A DNA stretch of 36,764 nt from Dermatophilaceae bacterium (GCA_014377705.1 JACMPC010000026.1:1-36764), one strand, 5' to 3'. Counted from the stretch's first letter, positions 24,279-32,490 are shown. The notes: generated from the letters alone by a model not told the origin. Program-made: numbers and translations.

Positions 24279-25438
24279 GACGCACCTTCGTGTGGCGGGT
24301 GATCGCGGCATACGCGCTCTGTCGCATGTTCTCGGTGCTGTTGCTGACTGTCGTCTCCCGCTATCAGGCGCCGGTGGACTGGACCGGCCCCCACCCGAAC
24401 TACCTCTCGATGACGATTCTGTGGGACGGCTTCTGGTACCGCCAGGTCGCCGAGTTCGGCTACCCGTCCGCCCTGCCGGTCGATGCGCTCACCGGCGCCG
24501 TCCAGGAGAACGCATGGGCGTTCTACCCCGCCTTCCCGATGATGTCGCGAGCGCTGATGAACCTCACCGGACTGGGGTTCCCTGTCGTGGGCTCCACGCT
24601 GGCGCTGCTCCTGGGCTTCGGCGCCGCGGTGGTGATGGGCCTGCTGCTACGCGGCAAGGTGGGGCCTGGGGTGGCTCTGGCTGCCGTGGCGGTGTTCGCC
24701 GCCTGCCCGGTGTCACCGTCGCTCCAGATCGCCTACACCGAGAGCCTGGCGATCCTGCTCCTGTGCGGTTTCCTCTGGGCCATCAGCAAGGAACGCTGGA
24801 TCCTCACCGCTGGGCTGGCGTTGCTGATCGGTCTGACCCGGGCCCTGGCGCTGCCGCTGGCCATCGTGGCCTTGGTGGCGGGGGTCCTTCGCTGGCGGCG
24901 GCGCGCGCAGGACCCGATCAGCACCAGGGAGGGTTGGTCGGCACTCGCGGCGCTGGGCTCGAGCGGTGCCGCGGGGTTGCTTTGGCCGCTGATCGTCAGT
25001 ATCGGGGCGGGGTCACCGCTGGCGTATACCGACACGATGGGGGCCTGGTCGGTCGGCGGTTCGGTCAAGCTGCTGCGGCCCTGGATCGAATACGTGGCAG
25101 AGCCCTGGAACGCGGTCAGGGTCGCATCGGCGCTCGCGGTCATCGTCGCGATGACGGTCGGCCCCTGGGCCGAACGGCTGGGGACCGAGCTTCGGACCTG
25201 GATCCTGGCCTATACCGGATACGTGATCCTGGTTGACGCCCCGTCGACCAGCTTGTTCCGGCATCTCCTGCCGATGTTCCCGCTGATCGTGGTCGCAATC
25301 GGCGGCGGCTGGCGCGAAAGGCTACCCCGGTGGATGGCGTGGCGGACCGGGTTCCTGATCGTCGCGGGACTCGCGGGACAGGTGTGGTGGGTCTGGGCCC
25401 TGCTCCGTTTCGTGCCCCCGAGTGACTTCCCGCCGTAG
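24275..25438 (+). CDS. GT-C family mannosyltransferase-like membrane protein
   Basis: The 387-residue protein has about ten membrane helices. Its first outer loop contains ILWDGFWYRQVAEFGYP, with Trp-Asp typical of the GT-C catalytic loop in PIG-V-like mannosyltransferases, and WAFYPAFPMMSRAL follows. Such enzymes take sugar from a polyprenyl phosphate donor on the outer membrane face. The acceptor is unknown; lipoglycan, glycolipid or protein are all possible. GTG at 24275 overlaps the tag stop. It ends the DivIVA/SRPBCC/tag run. A role with the LpqW-like gene in mannoside synthesis is a guess. Confidence 0.78.
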   Translation: MRRTFVWRVIAAYALCRMFSVLLLTVVSRYQAPVDWTGPHPNYLSMTILWDGFWYRQVAEFGYPSALPVDALTGAVQENAWAFYPAFPMMSRALMNLTGLGFPVVGSTLALLLGFGAAVVMGLLLRGKVGPGVALAAVAVFAACPVSPSLQIAYTESLAILLLCGFLWAISKERWILTAGLALLIGLTRALALPLAIVALVAGVLRWRRRAQDPISTREGWSALAALGSSGAAGLLWPLIVSIGAGSPLAYTDTMGAWSVGGSVKLLRPWIEYVAEPWNAVRVASALAVIVAMTVGPWAERLGTELRTWILAYTGYVILVDAPSTSLFRHLLPMFPLIVVAIGGGWRERLPRWMAWRTGFLIVAGLAGQVWWVWALLRFVPPSDFPP

Positions 25439-25899
25439 GCCACCAGACCCGGGACAGGTCGGCAGCGGCAGCGGGTGGGTCACGTGTGGCATGTGTGGCA
25501 CGTCCACCGCCCGACGACGGGTTTGATCGCGCGCCGAGCGAGACCGGGATGGTGGAGGATCGCCAGGCCATGAGCAGCGGAGTGCCGGGTCAGGCGACGG
25601 GCAACCCCGTCCTGGCGGTTTTCGCCCCGTTCTACCGGCTGTTCCCCACACCGGTCACGGCCCGACGGATAGGCCGCGATGATCGCGCTCGCTGTGGAGC
25701 CCATCACCCGCGCGGGGATCCGCTAACTGGGCCGCTGGTCAGGGATCTCGGTCGGTCTGGCTTCAGCATGTCCTGTGGCATCCAGTCCGCGGTGGCCTTC
25801 GGGGTCTTCGGACTCGTCTCGTTCGCGCTCACGATCAAGGTCCTGATCTCGCTCTTAACCCTGGTCGGCCGCGCCTCCGGGGGCTGGCCGACGCCTTCC
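25439..25899. other. Gap with only fragments of possible genes
   Basis: These 461 bases lie between the GT-C gene and the converging crotonase gene. Short plus-strand stretches look coding: ATG 25678 to a TAA about 48 bases later, and 25769 onward in a hydrophobic frame (MSCGIQSAVAFGVFGL, ALTIKVLISLLTLVG). The second has no stop before it runs into the crotonase gene. No ribosome binding site or family could be assigned. It may be the decayed remains of a small membrane protein gene. Confidence 0.4.
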
Positions 25900-26808
25900 T
25901 CAGCGACCCTGGAAGGTCGGCTTCTCCTTGGACAGGAAGGCCGCCACCGCGGCCGCGTGGTCCTGGCTTCCGCCGGTGATGTCCATATGCACGGCTTCCA
26001 GGGCAAGGGACTCGCTCAGCGGGTGGCCTGCCGAGAAGGCGACCGAGCGCCGGATCGATCCGTAGGCCAGGGTGGGACCGGCAGCCAGCGTTTGGGCAAG
26101 CTCGTTGGCGAGGGTGGGAAGCTCCTGCGCGCTGACCACGCGGTTGACCAGGCCGAGCTCGAGCGCCTCGGCTGCCGGGACGGTGCGCGGGAACATCAGC
26201 AGCTCCTTGGCCTTCGCGGTGCCGATCAGCCGCGGCAGGGTCCAGCTCGCTCCCGAGTCGCACGACAACGCGATGCCGGCGAAGGCCAGGTTGAAGCCGC
26301 CCGTGTCCACGATGATGCGCAGGTCGGCGGCGAAGGCGAAGGACGCGCCCGCGCCGGCAGCGATGCCGTTGATCGCCGCGATGACCGGTTTGTTCATCGT
26401 GGAGAGCAGTTCCACGATCGGGTTGTAGTGCTCCGGAACGGTTGACCACAGCGAGTCGTCCCGGGTGGTCAGCAGCGTGATGTGCTCCCGCAGGTCCTGG
26501 CCCACACAAAAGGCCCGCCCAACGCCCGTCAGCACGACGCAGCGCACAGCGGGGTCCTCGGCCACCCGGGCCAGGGTTGCGAGCAGGAGGTTCTTGGTGG
26601 CTGTGTCCAGCGCGTTCATGGCATCTGGGCGGTTCAGGGTGACTGTGGCCACCCCGTCGACGAGGTCTAGCAGCACGGACTCACCCGATGGCACCGAGTC
26701 CTGAGCCGACGAGACCGGTGCGGTCGAACCCTGTGCGGTGGAAACCGGTGCCGGTGAGTCCTGCCCTGACACGTTCAGGGCCTCGTGCCCGCCCCTATGC
26801 TTCGCCAT
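25900..26808 (-). CDS. Enoyl-CoA hydratase/isomerase (PaaG-like crotonase)
   Basis: The 302-residue crotonase-fold protein acts on an acyl-CoA. The core starts near residue 44 (VLLDLVDGVATVTLNRPDAMNALD) and has GRAFCVGQDLREH and NGIAAGAGASFAFAADLRI for the oxyanion hole. FNLAFAGIALSCDSGASWTLPRLIG puts an Asp where PaaG, the ring-opening isomerase of phenylacetate breakdown, has its catalytic Asp, rather than the Glu of true hydratases. No other paa gene is here, so substrate is uncertain. Residues 1-42 form an extra tail with two ten-residue repeats (SPAPVSTAQG, STAPVSSAQD). The ATG at 26808 has GGGAG 9 bp upstream; GTG 26694 would remove the tail. Confidence 0.85.
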   Translation of the reverse strand: MAKHRGGHEALNVSGQDSPAPVSTAQGSTAPVSSAQDSVPSGESVLLDLVDGVATVTLNRPDAMNALDTATKNLLLATLARVAEDPAVRCVVLTGVGRAFCVGQDLREHITLLTTRDDSLWSTVPEHYNPIVELLSTMNKPVIAAINGIAAGAGASFAFAADLRIIVDTGGFNLAFAGIALSCDSGASWTLPRLIGTAKAKELLMFPRTVPAAEALELGLVNRVVSAQELPTLANELAQTLAAGPTLAYGSIRRSVAFSAGHPLSESLALEAVHMDITGGSQDHAAAVAAFLSKEKPTFQGR

Positions 26809-26928
26809 CTCCGGTCAGCTCCCTTTTCTTCCCGCCTGGCGCGGGTATTCGCCCGCGAACTCGCCTGCCAACTGCAGTATGTCGCAACAGTGCCGCACTT
26901 AGATTTCCCTCATGGGGGAGGTTGGCAC

Positions 26929-26934
26929 GATAAT
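26929..26934 (+). promoter_or_regulatory. Possible -10 box for DUF3117 gene
   Basis: GATAAT matches the TATAAT consensus at five of six bases, about 90 bp before the DUF3117 ATG. No good -35 partner is seen at 17-18 bp. Confidence 0.3.
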
Positions 26935-27023
26935 GATGGTAAGAGCGTGTGCAACGGAGGTCCTGGGCCCGCGCGTGCCCTGATGAGAAGGACCCCAGAC
27001 AAGTGATTGGAAGAGGGATACCC

Positions 27024-27197
27024 ATGGCGGCGATGAAGCCGAGGACCGGAGACGGGCCGCTTGAGGTCACGAAGGAAGGCCGCGGCATCGTGCTGCGCAT
27101 GCCGATCGAGGGCGGTGGCCGCCTGGTCGTTGAGATGACTCCGGCTGAAGCCTCCGCGCTGGGCAAGGCCATTCAGGGATGCCCTACCGTCAACTAG
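27024..27197 (+). CDS. DUF3117 small protein
   Basis: This 57-residue protein (MAAMKPRTGDGPLEVTKEGR at its start, then GGGRLVVEMTPAEASALG) is a near-textbook member of DUF3117, a tiny protein conserved across actinobacteria and found beside tag in mycobacteria (Rv1211). Its function is unknown. GGAAGAGGG lies about 6 bp before the ATG. It stands alone with its own upstream region and is followed by a good terminator hairpin. Confidence 0.93.
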   Translation: MAAMKPRTGDGPLEVTKEGRGIVLRMPIEGGGRLVVEMTPAEASALGKAIQGCPTVN

Positions 27198-27254
27198 CGT
27201 TCACTAGCGTCCACGAGGGCCTGAGACGTCCTGAGTAAAGAGTGTGAACAAGGA

Positions 27255-27286
27255 TGAGCCCCGATCGGATTGCCGGCCGGGGCTCA
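27255..27286. terminator. Bidirectional terminator
   Basis: TGAGCCCCG (27255-27263) pairs with CGGGGCTCA (27278-27286), a 9-bp perfect stem. It sits between the converging DUF3117 and O-methyltransferase genes and could serve both. Confidence 0.7.
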
Positions 27287-27302
27287 CTGATGTCGAACCC
27301 TG

Positions 27303-27935
27303 CTAGCGCTTCACCGCGGCCAGGACCCCGTCGCCGACCGGCAGCAGGGCCGGCAGCAGGGCCTCGTTGTCGCGCAGATCCTTGCCCAGATCCCGAAGCG
27401 TCGTGGTGATCTCGTCCCTCGTGGCGGGATCGGCGATCTTGTCGTTCCAGAGCATGTTGTCCAGGACGAGCACGCCACCGGAACGGAGCAGGCGCAGCGC
27501 CTGCTCGACGTACAGCGGGTACTCGGCCTTGTCCGCGTCGATCACGACCATGTCGTATGCCGAGTCGGTCAGGCGGGGAAGCACGTCCAGCGCGCGACCC
27601 GTGATGACCCGGGTGCGCTGGGAGGCGATACCGGCCGCTGCGTAGGCCGCCCTGGCAGCCCTCTGATGCTCAGCCTCCACGTCGATGGTCGTCAGGATGC
27701 CATCGGACGGCATACCTGCCATGAGCCACAGGCCTGACACGCCCGCCCCGGTGCCGACCTCGACGACCGCATGGGCGTTGACCGTGGCCGCGAGCAGCCG
27801 CAGGACTGCCCCGGCGCCGGGCATGACGGGCGCGCAGCCCAGGTCCTCGCTGCGTGCCCTGGCCTTCGCGATGACCTCCGTCTCCGCGATGAAGTCTTCG
27901 GAGTAGGCCCAGCTGGCCGGTTTCTGTGCGCTCAT
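27303..27935 (-). CDS. SAM-dependent O-methyltransferase
   Basis: The 210-residue class I methyltransferase belongs to the catechol/caffeoyl-CoA O-methyltransferase-like family. VVEVGTGAGVSGLWLMAGM is the SAM-binding glycine loop, DGILTTIDVE ends strand 2, and MVVIDADKAEYPLYVEQAL plus LVLDNMLWNDK carry metal-binding Asp and Asn residues. Substrate is unknown. It matches Rv1220c, which also sits divergent from sigE. TAGGGT ends seven bases before the ATG, so the transcript is likely leaderless. Confidence 0.92.
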   Translation of the reverse strand: MSAQKPASWAYSEDFIAETEVIAKARARSEDLGCAPVMPGAGAVLRLLAATVNAHAVVEVGTGAGVSGLWLMAGMPSDGILTTIDVEAEHQRAARAAYAAAGIASQRTRVITGRALDVLPRLTDSAYDMVVIDADKAEYPLYVEQALRLLRSGGVLVLDNMLWNDKIADPATRDEITTTLRDLGKDLRDNEALLPALLPVGDGVLAAVKR

Positions 27936-27942
27936 AGGTTTA

Positions 27943-27948
27943 ACCCTA
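27943..27948 (-). promoter_or_regulatory. -10 box for leaderless O-methyltransferase
   Basis: On the minus strand TAGGGT ends seven bases before the ATG at 27935. Confidence 0.55.
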
Positions 27949-28040
27949 CTGCGCGTCGCCGGCGGTCCGGAGCAGGCTGAGGGGCGGCGCCCCTCGCCAC
28001 CGACCCTCCGGCCATACCCAGCAAGCTCTCAGGTTGGTCC

Positions 28041-28063
28041 GGAAGCATTATGTATCCAACCGT
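28041..28063 (+). promoter_or_regulatory. Possible ECF-type promoter of sigE
   Basis: GGAAG at 28041 and GTC at 28062 are separated by 16 bp, the layout of ECF sigma promoters (GGAAC, 16-17 bp, GTT/GTC). It lies just before the SD AAGGAA at 28070. Autoregulation of sigE would fit, but the -35 is imperfect. Confidence 0.3.
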
Positions 28064-28082
28064 CGGCCTAAGGAAAGATGAC

Positions 28083-28733
28083 GTGACCACTACGAGTGAC
28101 CGCGCCGCAACGCAAACCGCACCCGAGATGTCGAGTGTGCAGGACCAGTCCTGGGTGCCCCCGACCTGGGAAGAGATCGTCACGGAGCATTCAGCCAGGG
28201 TCTACCGCCTGGCCTATCGACTGACCGGCAACATGCATGATGCCGAGGACCTGACCCACGACGTGTTCATCCGCGTCTTCCGTTCGCTGGGCTCCTACCA
28301 GCCCGGGACCTTCGAGGGCTGGCTTCACCGCATCACGACCAACGCCTTCCTGGACAAGATGCGCCGCAAGCAGCGGATCCGGTTCGACGCGCTCTCCGAC
28401 GATGCTGCCGCCAGGCTGCCCACCCGCGAGGTTGGCCCTGAGCAGTCCTACAGCGATAGCCACTTCGACGACGACGTACAGCGCGCCCTCGACGCACTGT
28501 CACCGGACTTCCGCGCCGCCGTCGTGCTCTGTGACATCGAGGGTTTGTCCTACGAGGAGATCGCCACGGTGCTGGACATCAAGCTCGGGACAGTCCGTTC
28601 TCGCATTCACCGGGGCCGCTCACAGCTGCGTACCGCCCTGGCTCATCGCGCTCCCGACCCGAGCAGGACCGGCACGCCCTCACGTTCCCGCCGGGGCTTC
28701 GCCATCGGACGAGTGGCCACGGGGACCAGATGA
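28083..28733 (+). CDS. sigE: ECF sigma factor SigE
   Basis: The 216-residue sigma factor has region 2 ([59 protein letters not shown]) and region 4 ([40 protein letters not shown]). It controls envelope stress genes; in mycobacteria SigE (Rv1221) is held by the anti-sigma factor RseA and its downstream gene is htrA. GTG at 28083 is chosen because AAGGAAAG sits just upstream and a possible ECF promoter precedes it; an ATG at 28050 gives 11 extra residues and lacks a good site. The stop overlaps ATG 28730 (ATGA) of a 51-codon frame. No zinc-finger anti-sigma gene follows. Confidence 0.93.
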   Translation: MTTTSDRAATQTAPEMSSVQDQSWVPPTWEEIVTEHSARVYRLAYRLTGNMHDAEDLTHDVFIRVFRSLGSYQPGTFEGWLHRITTNAFLDKMRRKQRIRFDALSDDAAARLPTREVGPEQSYSDSHFDDDVQRALDALSPDFRAAVVLCDIEGLSYEEIATVLDIKLGTVRSRIHRGRSQLRTALAHRAPDPSRTGTPSRSRRGFAIGRVATGTR

Positions 28734-28885
28734 GCCTTCTACGGCCCGGCAGAAATGTGCAGGGTCGGCGTGCGCCCGGCTCCTCCCGGGCGATGCGCCA
28801 CGTGCGGCAGGACAAGCCTGAGATGATGAACACCGTTGGGGTGGCCGAGATGCGGGCGCGATGGGCACAATTGTCCCATGACTGA
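28730..28885 (+). CDS. 51-residue ORF between sigE and htrA
   Basis: This frame starts inside the sigE stop (ATGA) and ends 8 bp inside htrA, so it sits exactly where rseA, the zinc-finger anti-sigma gene, is found in relatives. The predicted product (start [17 protein letters not shown], end [11 protein letters not shown]) is basic and has no His-x3-Cys-x2-Cys motif. It may be a new small regulator, the end of a deleted anti-sigma gene, or untranslated linker. Coupled overlaps on both sides favour real translation. Confidence 0.45.
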   Translation: MSLLRPGRNVQGRRAPGSSRAMRHVRQDKPEMMNTVGVAEMRARWAQLSHD

Positions 28886-30197
28886 TGAATCCCGCTCCCC
28901 GGGTGGGCAGGACGAGCCGGCCCCCGAGCAGCCCGCGGCGGTGGTGAACCTCGAGGAGACGATGCCCATCGGCGGCTACCCGCCGCCTGTCGGCAGTCCC
29001 TTCGTGCACGAGAGCCCGCCACCCGAGCCCGGTTCAGCGATCGCGGCGCAGGCGACGTTCCCGGTCCCCGGACAGCAGAGCCGGAACGGGCCGCGGAGCC
29101 TGGGCGCCGGAGTCATCTCGGCTCTGGTGGCCGGCGCGCTCGCGATGACCATGGTGGCGGCCCTCTTCGGGGGGATGGCTGGTGCCTACCTGGTGAGCCG
29201 CGGCGAGGGTGGCTCCGTGGTCCTGCCCCCGGCCACCGGCGGGTCGACGGTGCGCCCGAGCGGGTCGATAGCCGCCACCGCGTCCCGGATCCTGCCCAGC
29301 GTGGTGACGATCCGGGTCAAGGGGGTCGACGCCGCGGGAACGGGCTCAGGATTCGTGATGCGCTCGGACGGTTACATCCTGACCAACAACCATGTGGTCG
29401 AGGCCGCCGGAGCCAAGGGCACGATCACCGTGCTCTTCTCTGACGGCAAGAGCTCCGACGCCTCGATCGTCGGACGTGACGAGTCGTATGACCTGGCCGT
29501 GATCAGGGTGAACCGCCGCAACGTCCCGGCCCTGGTCCTCGGGTCGTCCTCGGCAGTGGTCGTTGGCGATCCTGTCTTTGCCGTGGGTGCGCCACTAGGC
29601 CTGGACAGCACCGTCACCAGTGGCATCGTCAGCGCGCTGAACCGTCCGGTGACCGCGGGAGGGGCTGGCGCCTCGAGCGCGTCGTTCATCAACGCCATCC
29701 AGACGGACGCGGCCATCAATCCGGGCAACTCCGGCGGACCGCTGCTCGACATGTCGGGCCGGGTGATCGGGGTCAACTCCGCGATAGCCCGCGTCGCCAG
29801 CGCCCAGAGCACCGACGGGCAGTCGGGCAACATCGGTGTTGGTTTCGCGATTCCCAGTGACCAGGTCCGCAAGACCGCCGAGCAGCTGATCGCCAACGGC
29901 AAGGCCACCCACCCGGTCATCGGTATCCTGATAGACACGACGTACGAGGGCGAGGGCGTCAAGATCGCGGACAAGCCACAGAAGGGCAGTGCTCCCGTCG
30001 CCAGGGGCGGCCCGGCCGACAAGGCAGGGCTGCGACCCGGTGAGGTGATCCTCAGGTTTGACGGGCGCACGGTCACTGATCCTGACGAGTTCGTGGTCGC
30101 GGTCCGGGCCAAGTCCGTCGGCCAGGTGGTTGAGCTGACGGTGCGGCGCGGCAAGGCCGAGCGAACTGTCAAGATGACCCTGCAAGCGGCTAACTGA
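28878..30197 (+). CDS. htrA: HtrA/DegP-like serine protease
   Basis: The 439-residue protein has a long disordered Pro-rich cytoplasmic front (1-72), one membrane helix (74-105), a trypsin-like domain outside and a C-terminal PDZ domain (about 340-435). The catalytic triad is His172 (ILTNNHVVE), Asp205 (ESYDLAVI) and Ser285 (NPGNSGGP). Such proteases handle misfolded envelope proteins and feed back on the SigE response in mycobacteria. The ATG at 28878 lies within the 3' end of the 51-codon frame. TatB follows 30 bp later, as in Rv1223-Rv1224. Confidence 0.94.
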   Translation: MTDESRSPGGQDEPAPEQPAAVVNLEETMPIGGYPPPVGSPFVHESPPPEPGSAIAAQATFPVPGQQSRNGPRSLGAGVISALVAGALAMTMVAALFGGMAGAYLVSRGEGGSVVLPPATGGSTVRPSGSIAATASRILPSVVTIRVKGVDAAGTGSGFVMRSDGYILTNNHVVEAAGAKGTITVLFSDGKSSDASIVGRDESYDLAVIRVNRRNVPALVLGSSSAVVVGDPVFAVGAPLGLDSTVTSGIVSALNRPVTAGGAGASSASFINAIQTDAAINPGNSGGPLLDMSGRVIGVNSAIARVASAQSTDGQSGNIGVGFAIPSDQVRKTAEQLIANGKATHPVIGILIDTTYEGEGVKIADKPQKGSAPVARGGPADKAGLRPGEVILRFDGRTVTDPDEFVVAVRAKSVGQVVELTVRRGKAERTVKMTLQAAN

Positions 30198-30227
30198 GCG
30201 CCCTTCGGCAAGTGACGAGGTCCACAC

Positions 30228-30602
30228 GTGTTCGACATCAACGGCTGGGAGTTCGTGATCCTCGTGGTCGCTGCACTCCTGGTGATCGGCCCCGACCGGA
30301 TGCCCGAGTATTCCGCCAAGCTCGCCAGGCTCGTCCGGCAGCTTCGGGGGATGGCGGACACGGCCAAGGTGCAGCTGCGGGAGCAGATGGGGCCTGATTT
30401 TGACGACGTCGACTGGAAGTCCTACGACCCTCGTCAATACGATCCTCGTCGCATCGTCCGCGAGGCCCTCATGGACGAGGGGCCCTACGACGGTGGGTCG
30501 TCATCCTCGGGTGATGTTGAGCCCGACCCGGTGAAGCCGACCTCGTCATATGCGGGGTATGACCCTGAGAAACCCACACCGTATGACGAGGACGCTACGT
30601 AG
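30228..30602 (+). CDS. tatB: Sec-independent translocase subunit TatB
   Basis: The 124-residue protein has a short N-terminal membrane helix (FVILVVAALLVIGPDRMPEY) with the conserved Gly-Pro hinge, then an amphipathic helix (AKLARLVRQLRGMADTAKVQ) and an acidic tail. It serves as TatB in the twin-arginine translocase, receiving folded substrates with TatC. Placement after htrA and before mrp matches mycobacterial tatB (Rv1224). GTG at 30228 has GAGG eight bases upstream. The tail (DPRQYDPRRIVREALMDEGP, then YDPEKPTPYDED) is typical of actinobacterial TatB. Confidence 0.93.
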   Translation: MFDINGWEFVILVVAALLVIGPDRMPEYSAKLARLVRQLRGMADTAKVQLREQMGPDFDDVDWKSYDPRQYDPRRIVREALMDEGPYDGGSSSSGDVEPDPVKPTSSYAGYDPEKPTPYDEDAT

Positions 30603-30621
30603 CGGGTCTGGTTGGCTCCGA

Positions 30622-30687
30622 GCTGAGGGGTGGCTCTTGGCACCTGCTCGGGGGCTCGCGTCACGGGGCTGCGAGCCACCCCTCAGC
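30622..30687. terminator. Long dyad between tatB and mrp
   Basis: GCTGAGGGGTGGCTC (30622-30636) and GAGCCACCCCTCAGC (30673-30687) are perfect 15-bp inverted arms around a 36-base spacer. GGCTCGC (30653-30659) can instead pair with GCGAGCC (30671-30677), which overlaps the right arm, so two exclusive hairpins exist. It probably stops transcription from both converging genes. Confidence 0.7.
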
Positions 30688-30777
30688 CGTCCGCGGCCTC
30701 AGCCCTCGGCGGCCCAACGAAGGCTGGTCAACCCGGGACTGAAAGCCAGCTGTCTCGGGAGTCCCGGGGGTCGGGTG

Positions 30778-31911
30778 TCAGCGGGCGGCCGGGGTGAGGC
30801 CTAGGGAGCGGCCTGCCAGGCCGCGGGAGCGGGTGGAGAGGCCGCGGGCGATCCCGCGCAGAACGACCGCCGAGGGGCTGGTGGGCTCGCTCAGCACGAC
30901 CGGCATGCCGTTGTCGCCGCCTTCGCGCAGCAGGGTGTCCAGCGGGATCTGGCCCAGCAGCGGGACCGGTGCGCCGACGAGCCGGGTCAGGGAGTCGGCG
31001 ACGACCCGGCCGCCACCGGCCCCGAAGACCTCCTGGCGGGTGCCGTCCGGAAGCTCCAGCCAGGACATGTTCTCGATGACCCCGGCGATGCGCTGATGGG
31101 TCTGCAGGGCGATGGAGCCGGCCCGCTCCGCCACCTCGGCGGCAGCCTTCTGGGGAGTCGTGACGATGAGGATCTCGGCGTTCGGAATGAGCTGGGCGAC
31201 CGAGATCGCGATGTCGCCGGTCCCAGGCGGCAGGTCGAGCAGGAGCACGTCCAGGTCGCCCCAGAAAACATCGCCCAGGAACTGCTGCAGCGCCCGGTGC
31301 AACATGGGCCCGCGCCAGACCACTGGCTGGTTGCCCGGGACGAACATGCCGATCGAGATGACCTTCACGTCATGGGCCAGCGGCGGCAGGATCATGTCGT
31401 CGACCTGGGTCGGGCGCCGTTCGGTTCCCAGCATGCGCGGCACCGAGAAGCCGTAGACGTCGGCGTCGACGACACCGACCCGCAGACCCTCCTGCGCCAT
31501 GGCGACAGCCAGGTTGACGGTCACCGTCGACTTGCCGACCCCGCCCTTGCCAGAGGCCACGCAGTAGACCCTGGTGAGGCTGCCGGGCTTCGCGAACGGG
31601 ATCTCACGCTCGGTGTTGCCGCCGCGCAGGTTCGTCCGCAGCTCGGTGCGCTGCTCGTCGCTCATGACCCCCAGGGTCACCTTGACGCTGGTGACTCCCT
31701 CGACCGTCAGCAAAGCTGCGGTGGTGTCGTTGGTGAGGGTCTCCTTGAGCGGACAGCCCGAGACGGTCAGCAGGATGGTGACCGAGGCAAGACCGGACTG
31801 GTCGACAGCGACAGAGTCGACCATGCCGAGCTCGGTGACGGGTTTGCGGATCTCGGGGTCGATGACCTTGGTCAGGGCTGCGTACAGGGCGTCCTGCGAC
31901 GGAACTGGCAT
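30778..31911 (-). CDS. mrp: Mrp/NBP35 family ATPase
   Basis: The 377-residue protein has an N-terminal MIP18/DUF59 domain (residues about 7-85) and a P-loop ATPase with the deviant Walker A motif SGKGGVGKSTVTVNLA (residues 120-135), DADVYGFSVPRML and LPPGTGD. The family carries and transfers iron-sulphur clusters. Here the usual CxxC after ENMS is absent (ENMSWLELPDGTRQEVFGAG), as I recall in other actinobacterial Mrp proteins, so cluster carriage may differ. It converges on tatB across a long dyad. The position equals Rv1229c. Confidence 0.93.
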   Translation of the reverse strand: MPVPSQDALYAALTKVIDPEIRKPVTELGMVDSVAVDQSGLASVTILLTVSGCPLKETLTNDTTAALLTVEGVTSVKVTLGVMSDEQRTELRTNLRGGNTEREIPFAKPGSLTRVYCVASGKGGVGKSTVTVNLAVAMAQEGLRVGVVDADVYGFSVPRMLGTERRPTQVDDMILPPLAHDVKVISIGMFVPGNQPVVWRGPMLHRALQQFLGDVFWGDLDVLLLDLPPGTGDIAISVAQLIPNAEILIVTTPQKAAAEVAERAGSIALQTHQRIAGVIENMSWLELPDGTRQEVFGAGGGRVVADSLTRLVGAPVPLLGQIPLDTLLREGGDNGMPVVLSEPTSPSAVVLRGIARGLSTRSRGLAGRSLGLTPAAR

Positions 31912-31920
31912 GGTTCAATG

Positions 31921-32490
31921 CTAAGTGGGCTTCGGACCCTTACGTGCACCGGGAGATGGCTCGTCCTGATCCAAGCTCCGCTTGCCTGCCTTGAGTCGGA
32001 CGCCGCGCTGCTCCATCTCCTCCAGCTGTGAGCGCAGCTCGGAGCGGAGGAAGTCGCGGGTTGCCATGTCCCGAAGGGCGATCCGCAGCGAGGCGACTTC
32101 ACGGGTGAGGAACTCCGTATCGGCCAGGTTGCGTTCGTTGCTGGCCCGGTCCTGCTCGAGGGCGACCCGGTCGCGGTCCGTCTGGCGGTTCTGGGCCAGC
32201 AGGATCAGGGGTGCGGCATACGACGCCTGCAGGCTGAGCAGCAAGGTCAGGAAGATGAACGGGTAGATGTCCCACTTGTAGCCAAAGATCCCGATGACGT
32301 TGACCGTGACCCAGAACAGCACGAACACCGTCATGTAGACGAGGAACTGGGCCGTCCCCATGTAGCGGGCGAACTTCTCGGCGAAGCGCCCGAACCTGTC
32401 GGGGTCGCCCTGGGACTTGGTGAACAGCGGGCGCCTGGCCTCGCGGGGCTGGTCCAGGCGCGGTGCCCGGCCGGGACGTTCACGGGCCAT
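31921..32490 (-). CDS. DUF1003 membrane protein
   Basis: The 189-residue protein contains the DUF1003 pattern: FAEKFARYMGTAQFLVYMTV, VLFWVTVNV and DIYPFIFLTLLLSLQASYAAPLILLAQNRQ, giving two membrane helices, followed by a long charged coiled helix (SNERNLADTEFLTREVASLR). Function is unknown; relatives sit beside magnesium-transporter-like genes. Its first 11 bp overlap the end of the MgtE-N/CBS gene upstream, so they are probably co-translated. The stop lies 9 bp before the mrp start. Confidence 0.9.
   Translation of the reverse strand: MARERPGRAPRLDQPREARRPLFTKSQGDPDRFGRFAEKFARYMGTAQFLVYMTVFVLFWVTVNVIGIFGYKWDIYPFIFLTLLLSLQASYAAPLILLAQNRQTDRDRVALEQDRASNERNLADTEFLTREVASLRIALRDMATRDFLRSELRSQLEEMEQRGVRLKAGKRSLDQDEPSPGARKGPKPT

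Noticed and set aside
28050-28082. ATG 28050 as sigE start
   Set aside because: Possible, but it lies within the candidate ECF promoter and GTG 28083 has a better ribosome site. Left as an alternative.
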